NCBI GenBank assembly: GCA_022575985.1 | Contig: JAKSXM010000007.1 | Location: forward strand, 10,666,501 to 10,730,500 | DNA length: 64,000 nucleotides | Direction: 5' to 3' | Origin: Anagrus nilaparvatae | Taxonomy: Eukaryota > Arthropoda > Insecta > Hymenoptera > Mymaridae | Shown here: piece after piece, positions 35,351 through 48,626 of the stretch | How positions within the stretch are numbered: position 1 is the first letter of the stretch | Layout: each line of letters opens with the position of its first letter | Made by a program: the position numbers and the translations under genes | Notes under the pieces: model-generated | What the model was told of the DNA's origin: nothing | What the model saw: the letters and a program-made list of their open reading frames with translations, nothing else | Databases searched by the model: none

Positions 35351-36010
35351 TTAATTTCGAGCCCTGTATGACTTTTAATTTTTAAATTTAAAAAATAATC
35401 ATATTAGTTTTCTAGTAAATTTTAATACGTTTATCTACAACAAAACAGTTCTTTTTTTACACTTGTTAATCTTATAAATTTATTTTTCTTAATTTTATTA
35501 TATTTTATATCTTTATTGTGCTATACAAATTTTATTCTATTTTGTAACAGGCACATAGCCATGATTTTCGTTCGGGGAGGGCTTCGTGGGGGGACTTTTC
35601 TTAGAAACTATTTTATTTAATTATAAATTTGTCAGATTAAGATTTTTGATTTACTGAATAGGCAAACTTAAAAAATTTTTTTGTTTTAATCTTATGACCT
35701 TAGTCAGTAAGTCGTTAAAAGTAATCACCGTAAGTAAAAATAAGTCAATTGTAAATGAATTTTAAGAATAACTTAATAATTAAATATTTAATTTTATCTA
35801 TTTAAGTGAGGATTTTGTCTATAAAGATAATAATGAATTAAAAATTGTTTTTAAAAATCTAAAAAAAAAAATTATTTAATAATATGATTAAATCAATTTT
35901 TATGGGCTAGATTAAATTATAAAAAATTAATTAATATGTATAAATAATGATCATAATATGATAATGAATTGAATTAAAAACTTTTTTTTAAATTTTTAAT
36001 ATAGATTAAG

Positions 36011-36665
36011 AGATAGCTATGATTTTAGTTCAGACATAAATAACACCAAAACGCTCTGACAATCTATGTAACATTTTTTTCACTAGCGGTTATGAAGAAT
36101 GTTATAATTTTAGCCAATTTAGGGCAAAAAAAGTGAAGATAAGTCACCTTAGAGCAGGCTAGTATTTTAGATAAAACCGAAATGTACAAGGCTTACAATC
36201 AAAAATTTTTTGGTATCTAGATTTTGAAGAGGGGAGTTGGGCCCTGGAAGTTTTAAAATGGTTCAAAAATGATCTAAATTAAAAATAAAACATAAAAAAT
36301 GTTAATTAAATGCCCGGATCATCTTATAGTACTGGGTAAAATTTGTTTAAAACGACAATATTGGGATATAGGTACAAAAGAATTTTAAAATTTTTTATAA
36401 CTACCTTCTCTCCTCCCAAAGAGGGGTTGATATGGGAATTCAATACTCCAATCAAAATCCGGAGAGGGGCCGTCCAATTTCGACAACCAGTTTGAGAAAA
36501 GGTCAACTGTAAGTTTTTTGGGTCGCTGAATCCGAATCCGTGATCCATAATTGCTAAAAAATAGGGTATCATCCTTAAATATAAGGTTAGTACTTTTTGG
36601 TGTTTTCTATGACTGAAATAAAATTCTGACGTATTAAATACACGCACACTTTACCATAGCTATCT
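36011..36665. mobile_element. TIR element, about 655 bp
   Basis: agatagctatg at 36011 matches catagctatct ending at 36665, and, further in, ttcagacataaataacacca (36030-36050) matches tggtgttttctatgactgaa (about 36599-36618). The paired blocks are separated by unpaired bases of different length, so the ends are old or the element has been altered. The interior has G-rich stretches (gaggggagttgggccctgg) but no open frame with recognisable content. Confidence 0.5.
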
Positions 36666-39600
36666 ATCAATGTAATAGTAAGGTAATAGTATTAAACCTA
36701 TATATATTTAATTTACTTTATCATAATAATAAATGTTATATTTATTAAAATAAACTTTAAAATTTATGATTTATAAATTTAAATTTTTTAAAACTACTTT
36801 GAGGTAACTGTAACTGTCGCAGACTTTCTCATTATAAATTCAAAAACTACTCGAATAAGGAGGAGTTTGCAATTAATCAAGTATTTTATTCAAATTTTAA
36901 TTTGTATCTTATAAGAAATCAAATTTTCCATTTAAAAAAAAATATTAAATATGATATTTTTAATTAAATTTTACATGAATTTTTAATATTTCATGCATAA
37001 TATTATCATTTTAATTTTCTTTTAATATTTTAATATTAATATGCAATAAGCGAATTTCAGTAAATTTTGAATTTAAATCAGGATCATAAAATTAAACTGG
37101 TTATTGTCGGTCTGAGTTTTTGATTTAAAAAATGATTAAAGAATTTTATCAGCTTTTGTATAATTAAAGTTGAGCTTTGATCTTGGTTATTCTTGGTAAA
37201 AAGCAAATTTATTATTATAAGAAGCTACTAAGATTAAATTCCAGAAAATTTGAGAATCTGAAAAAACTTGTAAGTAATCTAAAACATTTCTTAAAATCGT
37301 AGTTAGAGAAACGAAACGGTACAAAAGAGATTTCATTTTATGGTTTGCGAAGCTAGGGTTCGTGGTTCAGACTTTCCCTGTGAAAAAGAATTTTAAGACC
37401 ATCATCTCTTTTTCATTTATAAAGAAGCAGCCTTGATTACGTCCCGAAAAAGAGCGGGTGTTTCAATATCCTTGCAAGTTTTACTCGAACATTTCATGGA
37501 TCATATAAATTTTCGAATGGGATATCAAGTTAAAATTTAATTTCTGGTTTCGGGGACTAACTTGCATGGAATATATTTATGTTTATTGACTACTTGTCTG
37601 TTACATAAATTCTAGTTTCCAAAATTAACTTAAAATTAACATCCAATTAAATATGATCAATGCTAAAATTTTAAATGGGACTCTTACTTATTTATTTCAT
37701 TTTCGAGTTCAGGGCGGAATTTTAGGGTTAATTTCATTTTATGGTTATTAAGACTCAAAAAATTTCTAAAATTGACATTTCCCAAATCATATGATAATCC
37801 TGCATCTTTATTAGTGTGAACAAACGCAAGTTTGTTTACCTTTTTTGGGTCTAATAGGCCCATTGCTTTAAATCACTATACGTATTCAGTAGCAGGTTCA
37901 GTAGTCCTATTTATTTATTTTTTTAATTTGTCCAAACAAATGATTATTTTTTAATTCCTATAGATAATTTTTGGGGCTTAAGATACAAAACATTTTTGAA
38001 TACAGTTTAAAATTAGTTTTATGATATAACCGCAATTTTTTATTTCTAAGGCCCATTGAGACAATAATTTTTAAATAAGCAACCAAAATGGTTTAAAATT
38101 CAAACAAGAGCTAAAATACAAAATAAAAATGATGTAATTATAACACAGGGTAAAAAAATAATCTGCGCATCCATTAAAAGTGACTTAATTTTATAATATA
38201 TTGTAATTAGTGACTTTTTATGTATTACTTTATTTAGCTCTGATGCTGAGGAATGATTAATTCAAATAAAATGGAATATTCAACCAAAGCAGCTCTATAT
38301 AGAGCACTAAATTCCTGTAAATATGTTGAATAGGCGAGGTTGAATATGATTATTTTCAGAAACAGCTTGTCCTATAATAGAACATCAAAATAAAATAACG
38401 AAAATTTTGACTATCGGCACCAAAATTAGGGTATCAAACTACCTAAATAACTTGTTCCTGGATTTTAGTTTCCATGCTGTTATTATAAAACTACATGCAA
38501 AGTTAAATTTTACACTTTGTAACTTGGTTAACAAATAACACTTAATTATTCAGATTTGTCAAAAAATTTCATCATAAATTTGAAAATGTTGCATCATCAA
38601 CTACTAAAAAGTGAGCTTTTTATAAAAAAGCTTTTATTACATTATAAAGTCTACACATAAGATCTCTTATTCATAATTCAAAGCTTTAAGTCAAGCCTCC
38701 AATAAAACAACCAATCATTAACTTTATATTTTTTCATTCATTCATAGCTATATACTTGTATCCTTTTTCATGGCATGTATCAAGGGTTGCCTACGTGCTG
38801 AGCAAAGCGTCTAAAATTTACGTCATCACTGTAATAACTTTACTATAATATTATACCCTATCCCTATTTATACAATAAGAACATGAGCTCTGTCACATAT
38901 TTTATATACGTTTCTCGAGGTTTTTCCCGAGGTTATTCCAGAAAGGTCATGAGTGTTATAGGACTTTCCATCCTGATGAAATTTTCTTTAAGCTTAAGAG
39001 AGTTTTAGTAACATGAATTTTCTCGAATTTTCTTTCCCAAAGTTATTGAAATCACTTATCTGTTCGCTAAAAAAATTTTTACATCATTCCAATCATGATA
39101 AAATTATAAACTTTTCGTATCAATGACATTGTTTCTAATAAATTATTTACATAATAAGTTTAATACACTTACATAATTAAATTACATAATATGTAAAAAA
39201 AATATATAAAATTTATAATTTTTGCAAAATTATTTCGAAAAAAAAATTATTAAAAAATAATGCCTTTCATTTGCTCTTGCATTACGTGCATAGTAAAGTC
39301 AATAAAACTAAAAGTATAAAAATAGGCTAATTACATTTTTTTTGAAATTTTTTAATTACATATTTTTGTAATTTACAAATTCCTATCTTAAAAAAGATTT
39401 TTTTTTTTTATTTTAAATTTTTTATACGTGTAGTAGTGTTTTTTTGTTATAAAAATAGCGTGCTTACACGCAAATGCAACTGTCAATTGCATCATGTGCA
39501 TTAAATGACATAAATGATCAGTATGTATATGTATGTTTAAAATGTAAACAAAAATTCTTTGAAAACTTCCAATAAAAAAAATTTGTTTAATGTGACGCTA

Positions 39601-39739
39601 ATAAATTTTTATCTAAATGTAAATAAAAACACGTGTAAATGCAATAAATTTAAAATTTTTTTTTTAAAAATTTGTAAAAAAATTTATAAAAAAAAATTTT
39701 TTGAAAAATCCCTACTTAAAAACCGGCGCCTTTAATAAA

Positions 39740-40368
39740 GAATTTTTACATCAGCTGATTTAGAATGCGCGCGCTTTTTATTATACAAGAGAATGAAAAT
39801 GTAAAAAAAGAGCAGGCGCCGATATTAGACCGCCACATATTATAATAATAATATGCAACCGCAGTAGTCGTGATATAAATTTCGACCAGGACGCACGCGA
39901 CGGCGCATACTAGTAAGTTAACAGGCGCATAGAGAACACACGATATTTCTAAAAAAAAATTTTTTATTACAATAAAAAAATTAATTATTTACAAGTTTAT
40001 TGTATTTAATTTTGCTTTATCATTGTTGACTAAAAATTTGGATTTATTTAAATAAAATAATTTTTGGGACTAAAATTTTTCTAATTTTTTTGAGAAAAAA
40101 AAGTAATTTATTAAATAAAGTGCGTGTTTATTTGTTGTTAAAAAGTATAATAAATATATATGAATAATTGTTAATAATTATAAATATTTATTGTTAAATC
40201 AAAAAGTTCCTAAAATAAAAGTTTGAAGAAGAAAAAAAAGAATTTTTTAACTACCACAACTGCCTGGAGTGGAATATTATATTATTAATTGTATGCCCTA
40301 GAAAAATAAAATAGTGTATAAAAATAATAGGGAGAAATTTTAATAAAAAATTTACAGTTAAACAAGAA
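39740..40368 (+). promoter_or_regulatory. Promoter and 5'UTR region for hexokinase first exon C
   Basis: The most C/G-rich and CpG-rich patch of the long intron lies at about 39715-39930 (aaaccggcgcctttaa, atgcgcgcgc, gcaggcgccgat, gaccaggacgcacgcgacggcgcat) and is followed by about 430 bases of AT-rich sequence to the ATG of first exon C. ggcgcc appears twice (about 39723 and 39815). In this genome such patches seem to mark transcription starts; compare those before the first gene and exon A. No clear TATA box or initiator can be fixed. Confidence 0.45.
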
Positions 40369-40416
40369 ATGAAGATGACACAAAGTCTCTCCACAAGTGA
40401 TTTAATTAAACCGGAG
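40369..40416 (+). CDS. Hex: Hexokinase alternative first exon C
   Basis: ATG at 40369 (context caagaaATG) opens 16 codons (MKMTQSLSTSDLIKPE), ending at a strong donor GAG|GTAAGA in phase 0. It joins exon 2 as [13 protein letters not shown], making a 456-aa enzyme. A second in-frame ATG two codons on could also be used. It has the best promoter-like sequence upstream and the shortest (15.8 kb) intron to exon 2 of the three first exons. Confidence 0.6.
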
Positions 40417-42040
40417 GTAAGATTTCTAATTTAATCGTACGACAAATTAAAAAAAGGTTATATTATCGATTTTTTTTAAAAATAATATTCTAAAAACGTA
40501 CAGTTAGAAATATTTCTCAGTGTATCATTTTTTGAGCACTTAATCTTCTTCTGAAATAAAATTAATGCGCGATTCTTATCTCTAAAAAAAAAGAGATGAC
40601 CTAAAAAATTTTTGACTGTAAAAATTTTTGTTAAAAAATTACATAATTTAAAATATTAATTTTTATTAGAGATAATTAATTATTAATTAGAATTTGTTAT
40701 TAAAAAAATTGATACAAAAAATAAAAACACGTGCGTCTCGAGAGATTCATTTTTAATAATAATTTATTTTCTGTGTACATTACGAAAAAAAATACTGTAA
40801 ATTATGTAATATTTTGACCTCGGTGTATTTTTTAAAACAATTTTTTATTAAAAATCATTGGAGAATTTTAATAAATTAATTTTTTAGTCCATAGTAATAC
40901 ACAAAAGACTTTCTTTAATTTTTGTTTTTATTATTTAAGGACTGCAATTACGTTGAAGAAAATAATTTTTAAAATTATTTTGAAAACGTAAAAATGCAAT
41001 TTTTTATTTATTTATTTATACTTACAAATCTCATTTTCTTTACATTATTGTATGATAATGTAGGGCAAGATTATCGATCCAAAAAATAATGTTGAAAGTG
41101 TTACAAATATATATGCATAATTGTGTATGTGTTAAGTGCATAAATGCATATTTTTAAATTATTAATATTAAAAGTACTTAAATTATGTAATTTATTAGTT
41201 CAGAAACAGTAAAAAAGTCGTATTTTTATTAAAAACGTGACGATTTAATAATTAAAGTTTGGTACGCAAAAAGTATATTAGGCATTAAACTTTGTATTTT
41301 TTGTTTAATTAAATTTTTAATTAAAAGGAACGATGGCATTTTTATTACCAAAGAAAATTTTTAATAAAATATTCAATAAGTATTCTCGTAATACAATGAT
41401 CGATACACAACAAACTCATGCAAACTACTTATATACATAACTGACCGGATAAACTTGCAGAAATGTCGTCTGCTGTGTAAAAATTCAATATTTTTCATAA
41501 ATATGTTTTTGTATAATATAAATATTTAATTTTATTCGATAAAATATGTAATGTTTATAAACATTTATGATTGGAAATTTTTTTAATTAACATTTTTTAA
41601 GATAAATTGTTAGTTTAATTTTTTTAGTTTGATATGTGATTGTTATTAAAATAGTATTACGTTTTTAAGGTTATGTTTGTTTATTGTGTTTATGAATTGT
41701 AAATTATATCACGTGGATTTTCGTAAATATGAATTTTAATGAATTAATGTTTTTTAAGTTTAAAGTTAAATTTTTATTTTTTTCAAAAGGTTTAAAATTT
41801 TGTTGGAAAGTTAATGAAATTATATCTTTTTTGATTTTATTATGATATTTAATTTTTCTTTCGTAACTTTGCAATTTTCTAAATACAGGGAAAAATGAAT
41901 ATTTCGGTAACATTGAAAAAATTTCGAAAAAATTCAATTTTTCCTAAATTTTTGGTTGTCTATTTATTTTTTTATTATTCGCTGTAATATGAAAGCTATT
42001 TATTACCAGATTTTTTAAACAAAATAGCTAATTTTAAAAC

Positions 42041-42155
42041 AAGGGACAAAATATTGGTTTTGACTATGTATGCAGTTGTATGCACCATAGCGAGCCTATA
42101 GGCTATAGGGAGCGTGTGTAGCAGCATGCAAAAGTCAAATCCCATATTTTGCTCC
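42041..42155. repeat. Inverted repeat, about 115 bp
   Basis: gggacaaaatattggttttg and actatgtatgcagttg pair with gcatgcaaaagtcaaatccc and atattttgctccgt; between them lies catagcgagcctataggctatagg, itself partly palindromic. It looks like a small hairpin element. Confidence 0.5.
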
Positions 42156-42359
42156 GTAAAAATTTAAAACATAATTTTGCATATAATGGGCAAAAAAGCC
42201 GTCTACCTGGGGTAGAAAAAAAAGTTAAAATTTTGGCAGCAATTTAAAAATTGTTCATTTTTGGCCAAATATGGCCATTTAGTTTACTGACTATATAAAT
42301 AAGAGAATTTCTGATTTAAAAATGCAGATTAAAAGTCGACACTTCACAAAAAAATTAGA

Positions 42360-42550
42360 GCTATTGGAAGGTATTTAGTTAACTTACAAGGTGGTGATGT
42401 CATTTAGAAGATGACCTAAAAAAACCTTGCTAGGGGATCTAATTTTTAGGCCCAGGAGGCCCATTCAGGTAAACTTAGGGCATGGAAGATGTTTTTTCAG
42501 CTACCACAACCTGTCCTAAAAACTGTACAAACACTACAAACAAATCAAAT
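42360..42550. mobile_element. Half copy of the 48627-49116 TIR element
   Basis: Shares, in the same order, a block such as gctaggggatctaattttta, ggcccaggaggcccattcag, gtaaact, agctaccacaacctgtcct and aaaactg with 48980-49080 (gctagggggtctaatttcta, ggtccagtatgcccattcag, ataaact, aactactacaactaaacttg tcct). The other arm is missing. Confidence 0.6.
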
Positions 42551-44309
42551 CAAGCAAAAGTTAAAAACTTATTTTTAATTAGCACTCGAATTAGCATTAC
42601 ACTGAAATTGTCTTGGAATAGTCGTGTTTAATTTACCTGTTGAATCAAAGAATTAAAGTTTGTTGATAGCTTGGTTGATTGATTGATCAGCTATAAAAAG
42701 TAAATTATAAACATCTTATACTATAGAAAAAATATAATTATTAGGTAAAAAATTGTTGTTAAATTCATTTTTGTTATTATTGATTAAATTTTTCAATTAC
42801 TTTTTTTTTAATTTTGATCGATTATCATAATTCATTCTCCTGTGTGCATTAGCTAATAAATTTTGAATTAATGTTTTTTTTCTTTTTCTTTTAATTATAA
42901 ATTTTTCATTAATTTTTCACGATTGAATAAACTGTAATAATAGATTAAAAATAAAATGTTCAGTGGAAAAATACATTGTTTGAAGTTCAATGGTGTTCAA
43001 GAAATAATTACTCGCAATGGATTTACATGTTTTCAGTCCTCAGAACTCTAAAATTTGTGCCCAGTGTCCTAAAGAACCTGTATTTTGACTATACTTTTTG
43101 GCATATAGCTATGACTCAAGCTAATTTAAATGTTGTACATTTTAAAAACTGTTCAAACTGAATCAAACTTAAAATTTTGTAAAAATTAACTAAAAATCAA
43201 GTATTTCTGACGACGTTAAATTTTAAGAATAAAAACTTCTATTCTCAAATTTATTTTTGAAAAATAATCTTTATAGGCTAATCTTTGAATCGGTACTTTG
43301 AAATTTCTACATGTTCAAGTATATTATTAGAACGTATTGAATGAATTGTTAAATGTTAACGTGTACATATCAATAAGGAAATATTATTACCTGACGTTTT
43401 TCCATTCGTTAAAAAAGTACTAAAAAAAAAAAGAAGAAAAAAAATGTATATTATTTAAATAAATTATCGTAAAACTGGAATCATTGATCAAAAGGAAGTA
43501 GAATTTAAGTTTACACAAGGATATTAAAAAAACTTATTATTATTATTAATTTTCATTTTTTTCTTTTTTTAATCATTTTTAAAATAAATATTGATATCGA
43601 TAAAGAAAATAGGGTTGAAAGTATACAAGTTCACGTTATATAATAAAAATTCAGTCTATTGTTTTGTTATCAAATATAGCAATAGTACGTACATACACAC
43701 ACATGTATACAAATATTTACGTAATAATTGAACTTGCATGTATAGAAAATCATTTAAATGAATTATTATTTGTTAACAATTGTTTTAAAAAACTATTCAA
43801 TACTTTATCAAAAATTTCAATAATTTTATTTAAACTTTTTTTTTAAATAAAAAACTAGTGATTTAATAACATTATTAGCAATAATGCACTGTTTTAATAT
43901 TGAAATAATTAATAAATTTTGTATACTTTGAGTAATTACACAATTTTTAAGTTTTAATTAATGTAACAAGATGGTGCAGTTTGATCTGGATAATAATTGT
44001 TTCGAAGAATTCTAGTATAGACTAATTCAGAAGGTGATTGTAAATGTCATGACTCTTTTGTGGAAACAGTTAATTACTTTATGAGATTAAGATTAGTCAA
44101 AGTTACAAGAGATTCACCGAGATTAATGTTTTATAAATCGATTAAAATACTTGGATTATATTTTCAGATAAAATTTTTTTTATCAATTTTGGCTTAAGGT
44201 TATGATTTTAAAAAATGACCCATGATAAGGCAAAAAATTGATCATAAATGAATTTTCAAACCCTGGTAAAATGAGATTAAAAATTTTTTTTCTCCAAAAA
44301 TATGTGCTC

Positions 44310-45005
44310 TCAAACCTATAGAAAATGTGATATCAACCATTAAATGCGGTTAAATTTTTTATAAATTTTAAACGTTACTTAAATTGATACAATGCACACA
44401 CAAAATATTTCATATTAAAAACTAAATATGGGACTATCAGGAACATAAAAAAATGAATTTACGCCAAGTTTTTATATTCAACCCCTTGAATGGGGTAAGG
44501 GGTGGATTTGTAGCATAAAATAAAAAATGAATAGTAGGTATTTTCGTCTACTATTTTCATTTCTAAAGGCGGTTTTTACATACGACCCCTAGAAAATAAG
44601 ATATCACCCCCTAAAGATAAGGTAAATATTACATAATTTTTTCGATACAAAAGGGGGTGATATCTTATTTTCTAGGGGTTTCATGTAAAAACCGACTTCA
44701 GAAATGAAAACAGTGGGCAAAAATACCGACTGGATGGCAATTTTAGCTCAAAATATTCATTTATTCTTTTATGCTACAAATTCATCCCTTAACCCATTCA
44801 AGGGGTCGAAGATAAAAAATTGGTATGCATTCATTTTTTTTGTGTTCCTGATAGTCCCATAATAAGTTTTTAATGCCATGAAATATTTTCTGTATGCATT
44901 GTATCAATTTATATTATAACGTCTAAAAATTATAAAAAAATTACCCAGGATTTAGGGGATGGTATAACATTTTCTAGGGGTTGTTAGTAAAAATAGACTT
45001 TAGAA
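44310..45005. mobile_element. Palindromic element related to the 6220-8939 foldback element
   Basis: Arms of about 330 bases pair around a short centre near 44640: gggactatcaggaacataaa (44430) with ttttgtgttcctgatagtccc (about 44863), and acccctagaaaataagatatc with gatatcttattttctaggggt. Outside these, tgatacaatgcacacaca pairs with tgtatgcattgtatcaa. The sequence just to the right (gaaatgaaaaaaggggtccg, aattactcactaag, cagcccaaaatat) matches the arms of the 6220-8939 element (gaaatgaaaagagcgacccg, aattacctacttgg, agcctaaaatat), so they share ancestry. Confidence 0.75.
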
Positions 45006-45734
45006 ATGAAAAAAGGGGTCCGAATTACTCACTAAGTGACATGTTCAGCCCAAAATATCGATTTTTTCATTGAAAAAAAATCAAATCGCTTTTATGTGTC
45101 GATTAGGCATTAATTGTTTATAAATTTTTATAATATCTTTCATGATACAGAATTTGGATTTTTCAAACGAACGTCACTATTATAAAGATAACCCTAAAGT
45201 AAACTTGATACTGTTATCTTTGTGTAAAATAAATTATAATTTACGCACATAACAGACACTATATGTAAATTTAAATATAACAATTTTTTATTAAATAAAT
45301 TTTTCTTTTAAAATTTGATTAATTACTGCTCGAATTGTTGTGTTAGGTTTTGTAAATATAAAAAAAATTAATATATTTATACCGGGTTTCGACCGAGTTT
45401 AATTTTTAATTAAATAAATACAGTTCATAATTAAATATAATAAAAAAATTTTTTTAATAAAAATTAATTTTTATTATAAATTTTTTTTTCATACTTTTAA
45501 TATTGATTGTTTTAATTAGTTCCGTCATAATATTATTATTATATCATATATAAATTATAAAAATTAAAAAATAAACGTAATGTTATAATAATATTTACGA
45601 ATTGTCTTGCACATTTTTACTTTTTTATTATTTTTATACAAGTTTTTGTTTAAAAAGTACAATGGAAAAATAATAATGTTTCAAATTATAATTTTTATCT
45701 TGAAAGTTGAATGTTTTTGTCCACGAAGACCATA

Positions 45735-46052
45735 ATTAAGGGTGTGCGGTTACCCGAATTTTCGGGTACCCGGACCGAAAGTTTGGTCTTTTTTTCTGGG
45801 TCAGTTTTTGGTTATACTCGAAAAGCTCCAATGTCTGCAGGTACAGTGCTGAATCGGAAATTTCCCTAGTTTTACGATTTTATGAATATTTTTATTCTGA
45901 AAATTTTTCTTTTACGCTTAATAAAACAATGACTTATAATAACATTTTCATGGAATCAAAAGCCTGGGAGATTTCCGATTCAAGACCTGCAGACTTTTAA
46001 AGCTTTTATAGGTGTACCCGAAGACCGACTCAAAACTTCGCACACTCCTAAT
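45735..46052. mobile_element. TIR element, about 318 bp
   Basis: attaagggtgtgcggttacc at the left and cgcacactcctaat at the right are the ends; inner pairs are gggtacccgg / gtgtacccgaa, tctgcaggt / acctgcaga and gaatcggaaatttccc / gggagatttccgattc. Arms are about 115 bases with scattered mismatches. A half copy is at 52880-53030. Confidence 0.7.
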
Positions 46053-46436
46053 CATAATATATCATACGATTTCTTCAATTTATTAATGCCAACCCATACT
46101 AATGAGTTTGCTTGCTTGGAAAAATATAATTTCCGCTGAGCCATCGTAAAGTGCTAAGGTAGAAATCGTCAAAACTCTGCGAAAGATACTTTAGCCACTT
46201 TTGAACTTTGACTCCTTCATGAGTGAAACAAGAGTGCTAAGATAAATGTGACACGAAGAAACTTAAATCATTACTTAGAATCGGAGCCTAAATAAGTATC
46301 AAATCTTCGGCAATTTTCTGTTTTATTATTAAGTCCGAACCTTCTCTACTCTGAGGAAATTTGTATCTTCTTCTCATTGGCAGATGTAAGTGACCAGTTC
46401 TTTCGCTCTTGGCAAAATCAATTAAGGGTTTCAGTT

Positions 46437-46640
46437 TTTTTTTCTTGTTCAAACGATTGCAAATTACTTGAAATGTAAGGAAAATTAAAAAGTTTTCTTT
46501 CTTTTCAAGATTTTGTTTTGCTCATCTTACTGCTGTACGCATGTCTTCAATGAGCAGAAAATTTGTAATATTCTTTACATTATTTCAAGTCATTTACAAT
46601 CGTTTAAGCATGAAAAAAATTCCGCTAGCCACGAGAAAAA
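46437..46640. mobile_element. Palindromic MITE, cgcttgcggctag family
   Basis: tttttcttgttcaaacgatt, gcaaattacttgaaatgtaa pair with ttacattatttcaagtcat and ttacaatcgtttaagcatga. The outer right part has attccgctagccacgagaa, the family's signature next to the ends. Confidence 0.65.
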
Positions 46641-47583
46641 TTCCGTTTGCCGTTAGATTGAATGTAAATTGGAACATTCTCTTTTTATGGGGTCGTAAAA
46701 TATTTTTCTGCCCACTGACTTTTAGCTGTCCGAAAGCTTAAATAAGAATTTTTTAGTCACTACGCCAATCACGAAGAAAAATTGAGAAAAATCGCATATA
46801 AAACTGTTGGCTATTTAAAAGCCTATCGCATTTTGTCATACTTTGCTTCGTCTCAGATTTATGGTAAAATAAATGCTTAAAATTTTTAGAGTTATCTATT
46901 CTAATTTCGAGGCTAATTTGTTCAAATAACTTAACGGTTTTAAATTCTCTCAATTCTTTATTTTAATCTGCAATTTTCCATTAATTTTTTACAAAATTTA
47001 TGACCATTTTTAAGTCCCTTGTATATATTATCCAGCATGCAATTAACCTCGCAATTAACACATAATTTAGCACCCATTCTCGTGTATCTCGAAGCCTAAT
47101 TATATTTATAAGCTTGAGTTAAAATTTTTTTTACGCATTATTTAATTAATTATTGTCAAAACAGGTAAAACACGTGCATAATTTTATTAATAAAATTATC
47201 ACGAGAGATAGTAAATTTATTACAATTGTATAAAATGAGTCATTAAACGAAAAAAAATTTTTTTTAAAATTAAATAACAATTAAAAAAAATGTATCGCAC
47301 TAATTTTAGATTAGATAATTTTATCTTACCATCTTATAAAATGTGCATTACAAAATATACAATATCGTTTGTTGAACTTTGTTATTTATGAATTTATCAA
47401 TGTAAATATTAAAAATTTTTTTACCTATAATAATGACTTTACTTATAATTTAATTGACTTTAACTCATAAAATTCAAGATTACAGATAAAAAAATTCTTT
47501 AAAAAATTTTATTATCACTTCCGGAATCTAAATTTTTATTTTATTTCATCATTATTATTGGTCAGTCATTACGGGTGTGTCAT

Positions 47584-47591
47584 TGACGTCA
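47584..47591. promoter_or_regulatory. CRE-like palindrome TGACGTCA
   Basis: A perfect 8-bp cAMP-response-element consensus inside the long hexokinase intron, flanked by sequence of slightly higher complexity (tacgggtgtgtcat). One match in 64 kb is not far from chance, so this is only a candidate enhancer site. Confidence 0.2.
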
Positions 47592-48626
47592 TATTTATAT
47601 TTTTTTATTCAGAAAAAAATCATTTTCTAAAAAAAAAAGTACAATAAACTCGTATTTATTATTATTATTACTGTTTTTTAATGAACTTTTCACGAATGTC
47701 AGGGTAATACGATATTAAGTCATAAAATAAAACGTGAGTTTTCTTTCGCTTGCTTGGTATATATGAATTATTTATATTATGCATTTTTTTGCTAATAATT
47801 AAAAAGAAAATGAAACTTTTTATTGTAGTTGCAATTTTTCGATGACGTAAATTTCAGAGAGAATTTTTTAAATATTTCAAATTTTTAGTTTCAGGGTGAT
47901 TCACCTTTAAAAAAGGGGTTACATAATAAAAAAATTTTTATACATAAAAATTCTTTGAATTAAAATAATGACGAAACGTTAATTAATTAAAATAAAATCT
48001 AATAAAAATTTACACAAAATAATTATAGATAATCGTACGATCTTTTTTTTTTTATTTCAAGAGAAAAAAAAATTAATGAAGGTCAGGTTAAGGCTATTTT
48101 ATGAATGTAATGTATTTTTTATAATAATCACTCATCAATGCATGATTTTTTTTGCTTAAAATTAATTTTGATATAAACTTTTATCGACAGAAGCTATAAA
48201 AAAAAATGTTTGATAATGAACCTGACCCAAATTTATTTACGTGTTCGTGTGATTATCGACCGGATGCATTAAAGATGTATTTATTTGGATATTACATCTT
48301 ATTTAATGCTTACTGGGGAAATACGTAAATACACTCACACATACATAAGTAAATATTTTTTGAACAGTATAAAAATTAATTGTAATTTGATGAATAAGTG
48401 TAATAAATTAATCGCATATCACAGCATAAATAAATTATGCATTTCGTTATTGCACTTGCTATTGCATATTTCAGTGTCTCGGTCAATTCAAGGGTTATTT
48501 ATCATAAAATCCAGTTATATCAAGAAATAAATTCTTCTTTTTTTTTCTTATATTTTTTGAATTATTTCAAACTGAATGAATTTTTATAATTAAACATTTA
48601 ACGCAATCATTTGATATTAATTTTAT

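Larger units (their letters stand above)
26418..40368 (+). other. Hexokinase 5' intron sequence between first exons B and C
   Basis: 14 kb of AT-rich DNA with several mobile elements: a 1.6-kb TIR element (28042-29680) with a small one inside it (29062-29229), an R1/I-type non-LTR remnant (30110-31240), a palindromic element (31807-32497), a Penelope-like remnant (34290-35350) and a TIR element (36011-36665). At about 33130-33210 there is a half copy of the cgcttgcggctag palindromic family. The stretches 26418-28040 and 36700-39740 show nothing I can name. C/G-rich 39740-39940 is probably the promoter of exon C. Confidence 0.5.

Noticed and set aside
37360..37385. gctagggttcgtggttcagac as a tRNA or SINE B box
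   Set aside because: No A box, no cloverleaf arms and no body of distinct composition around it.
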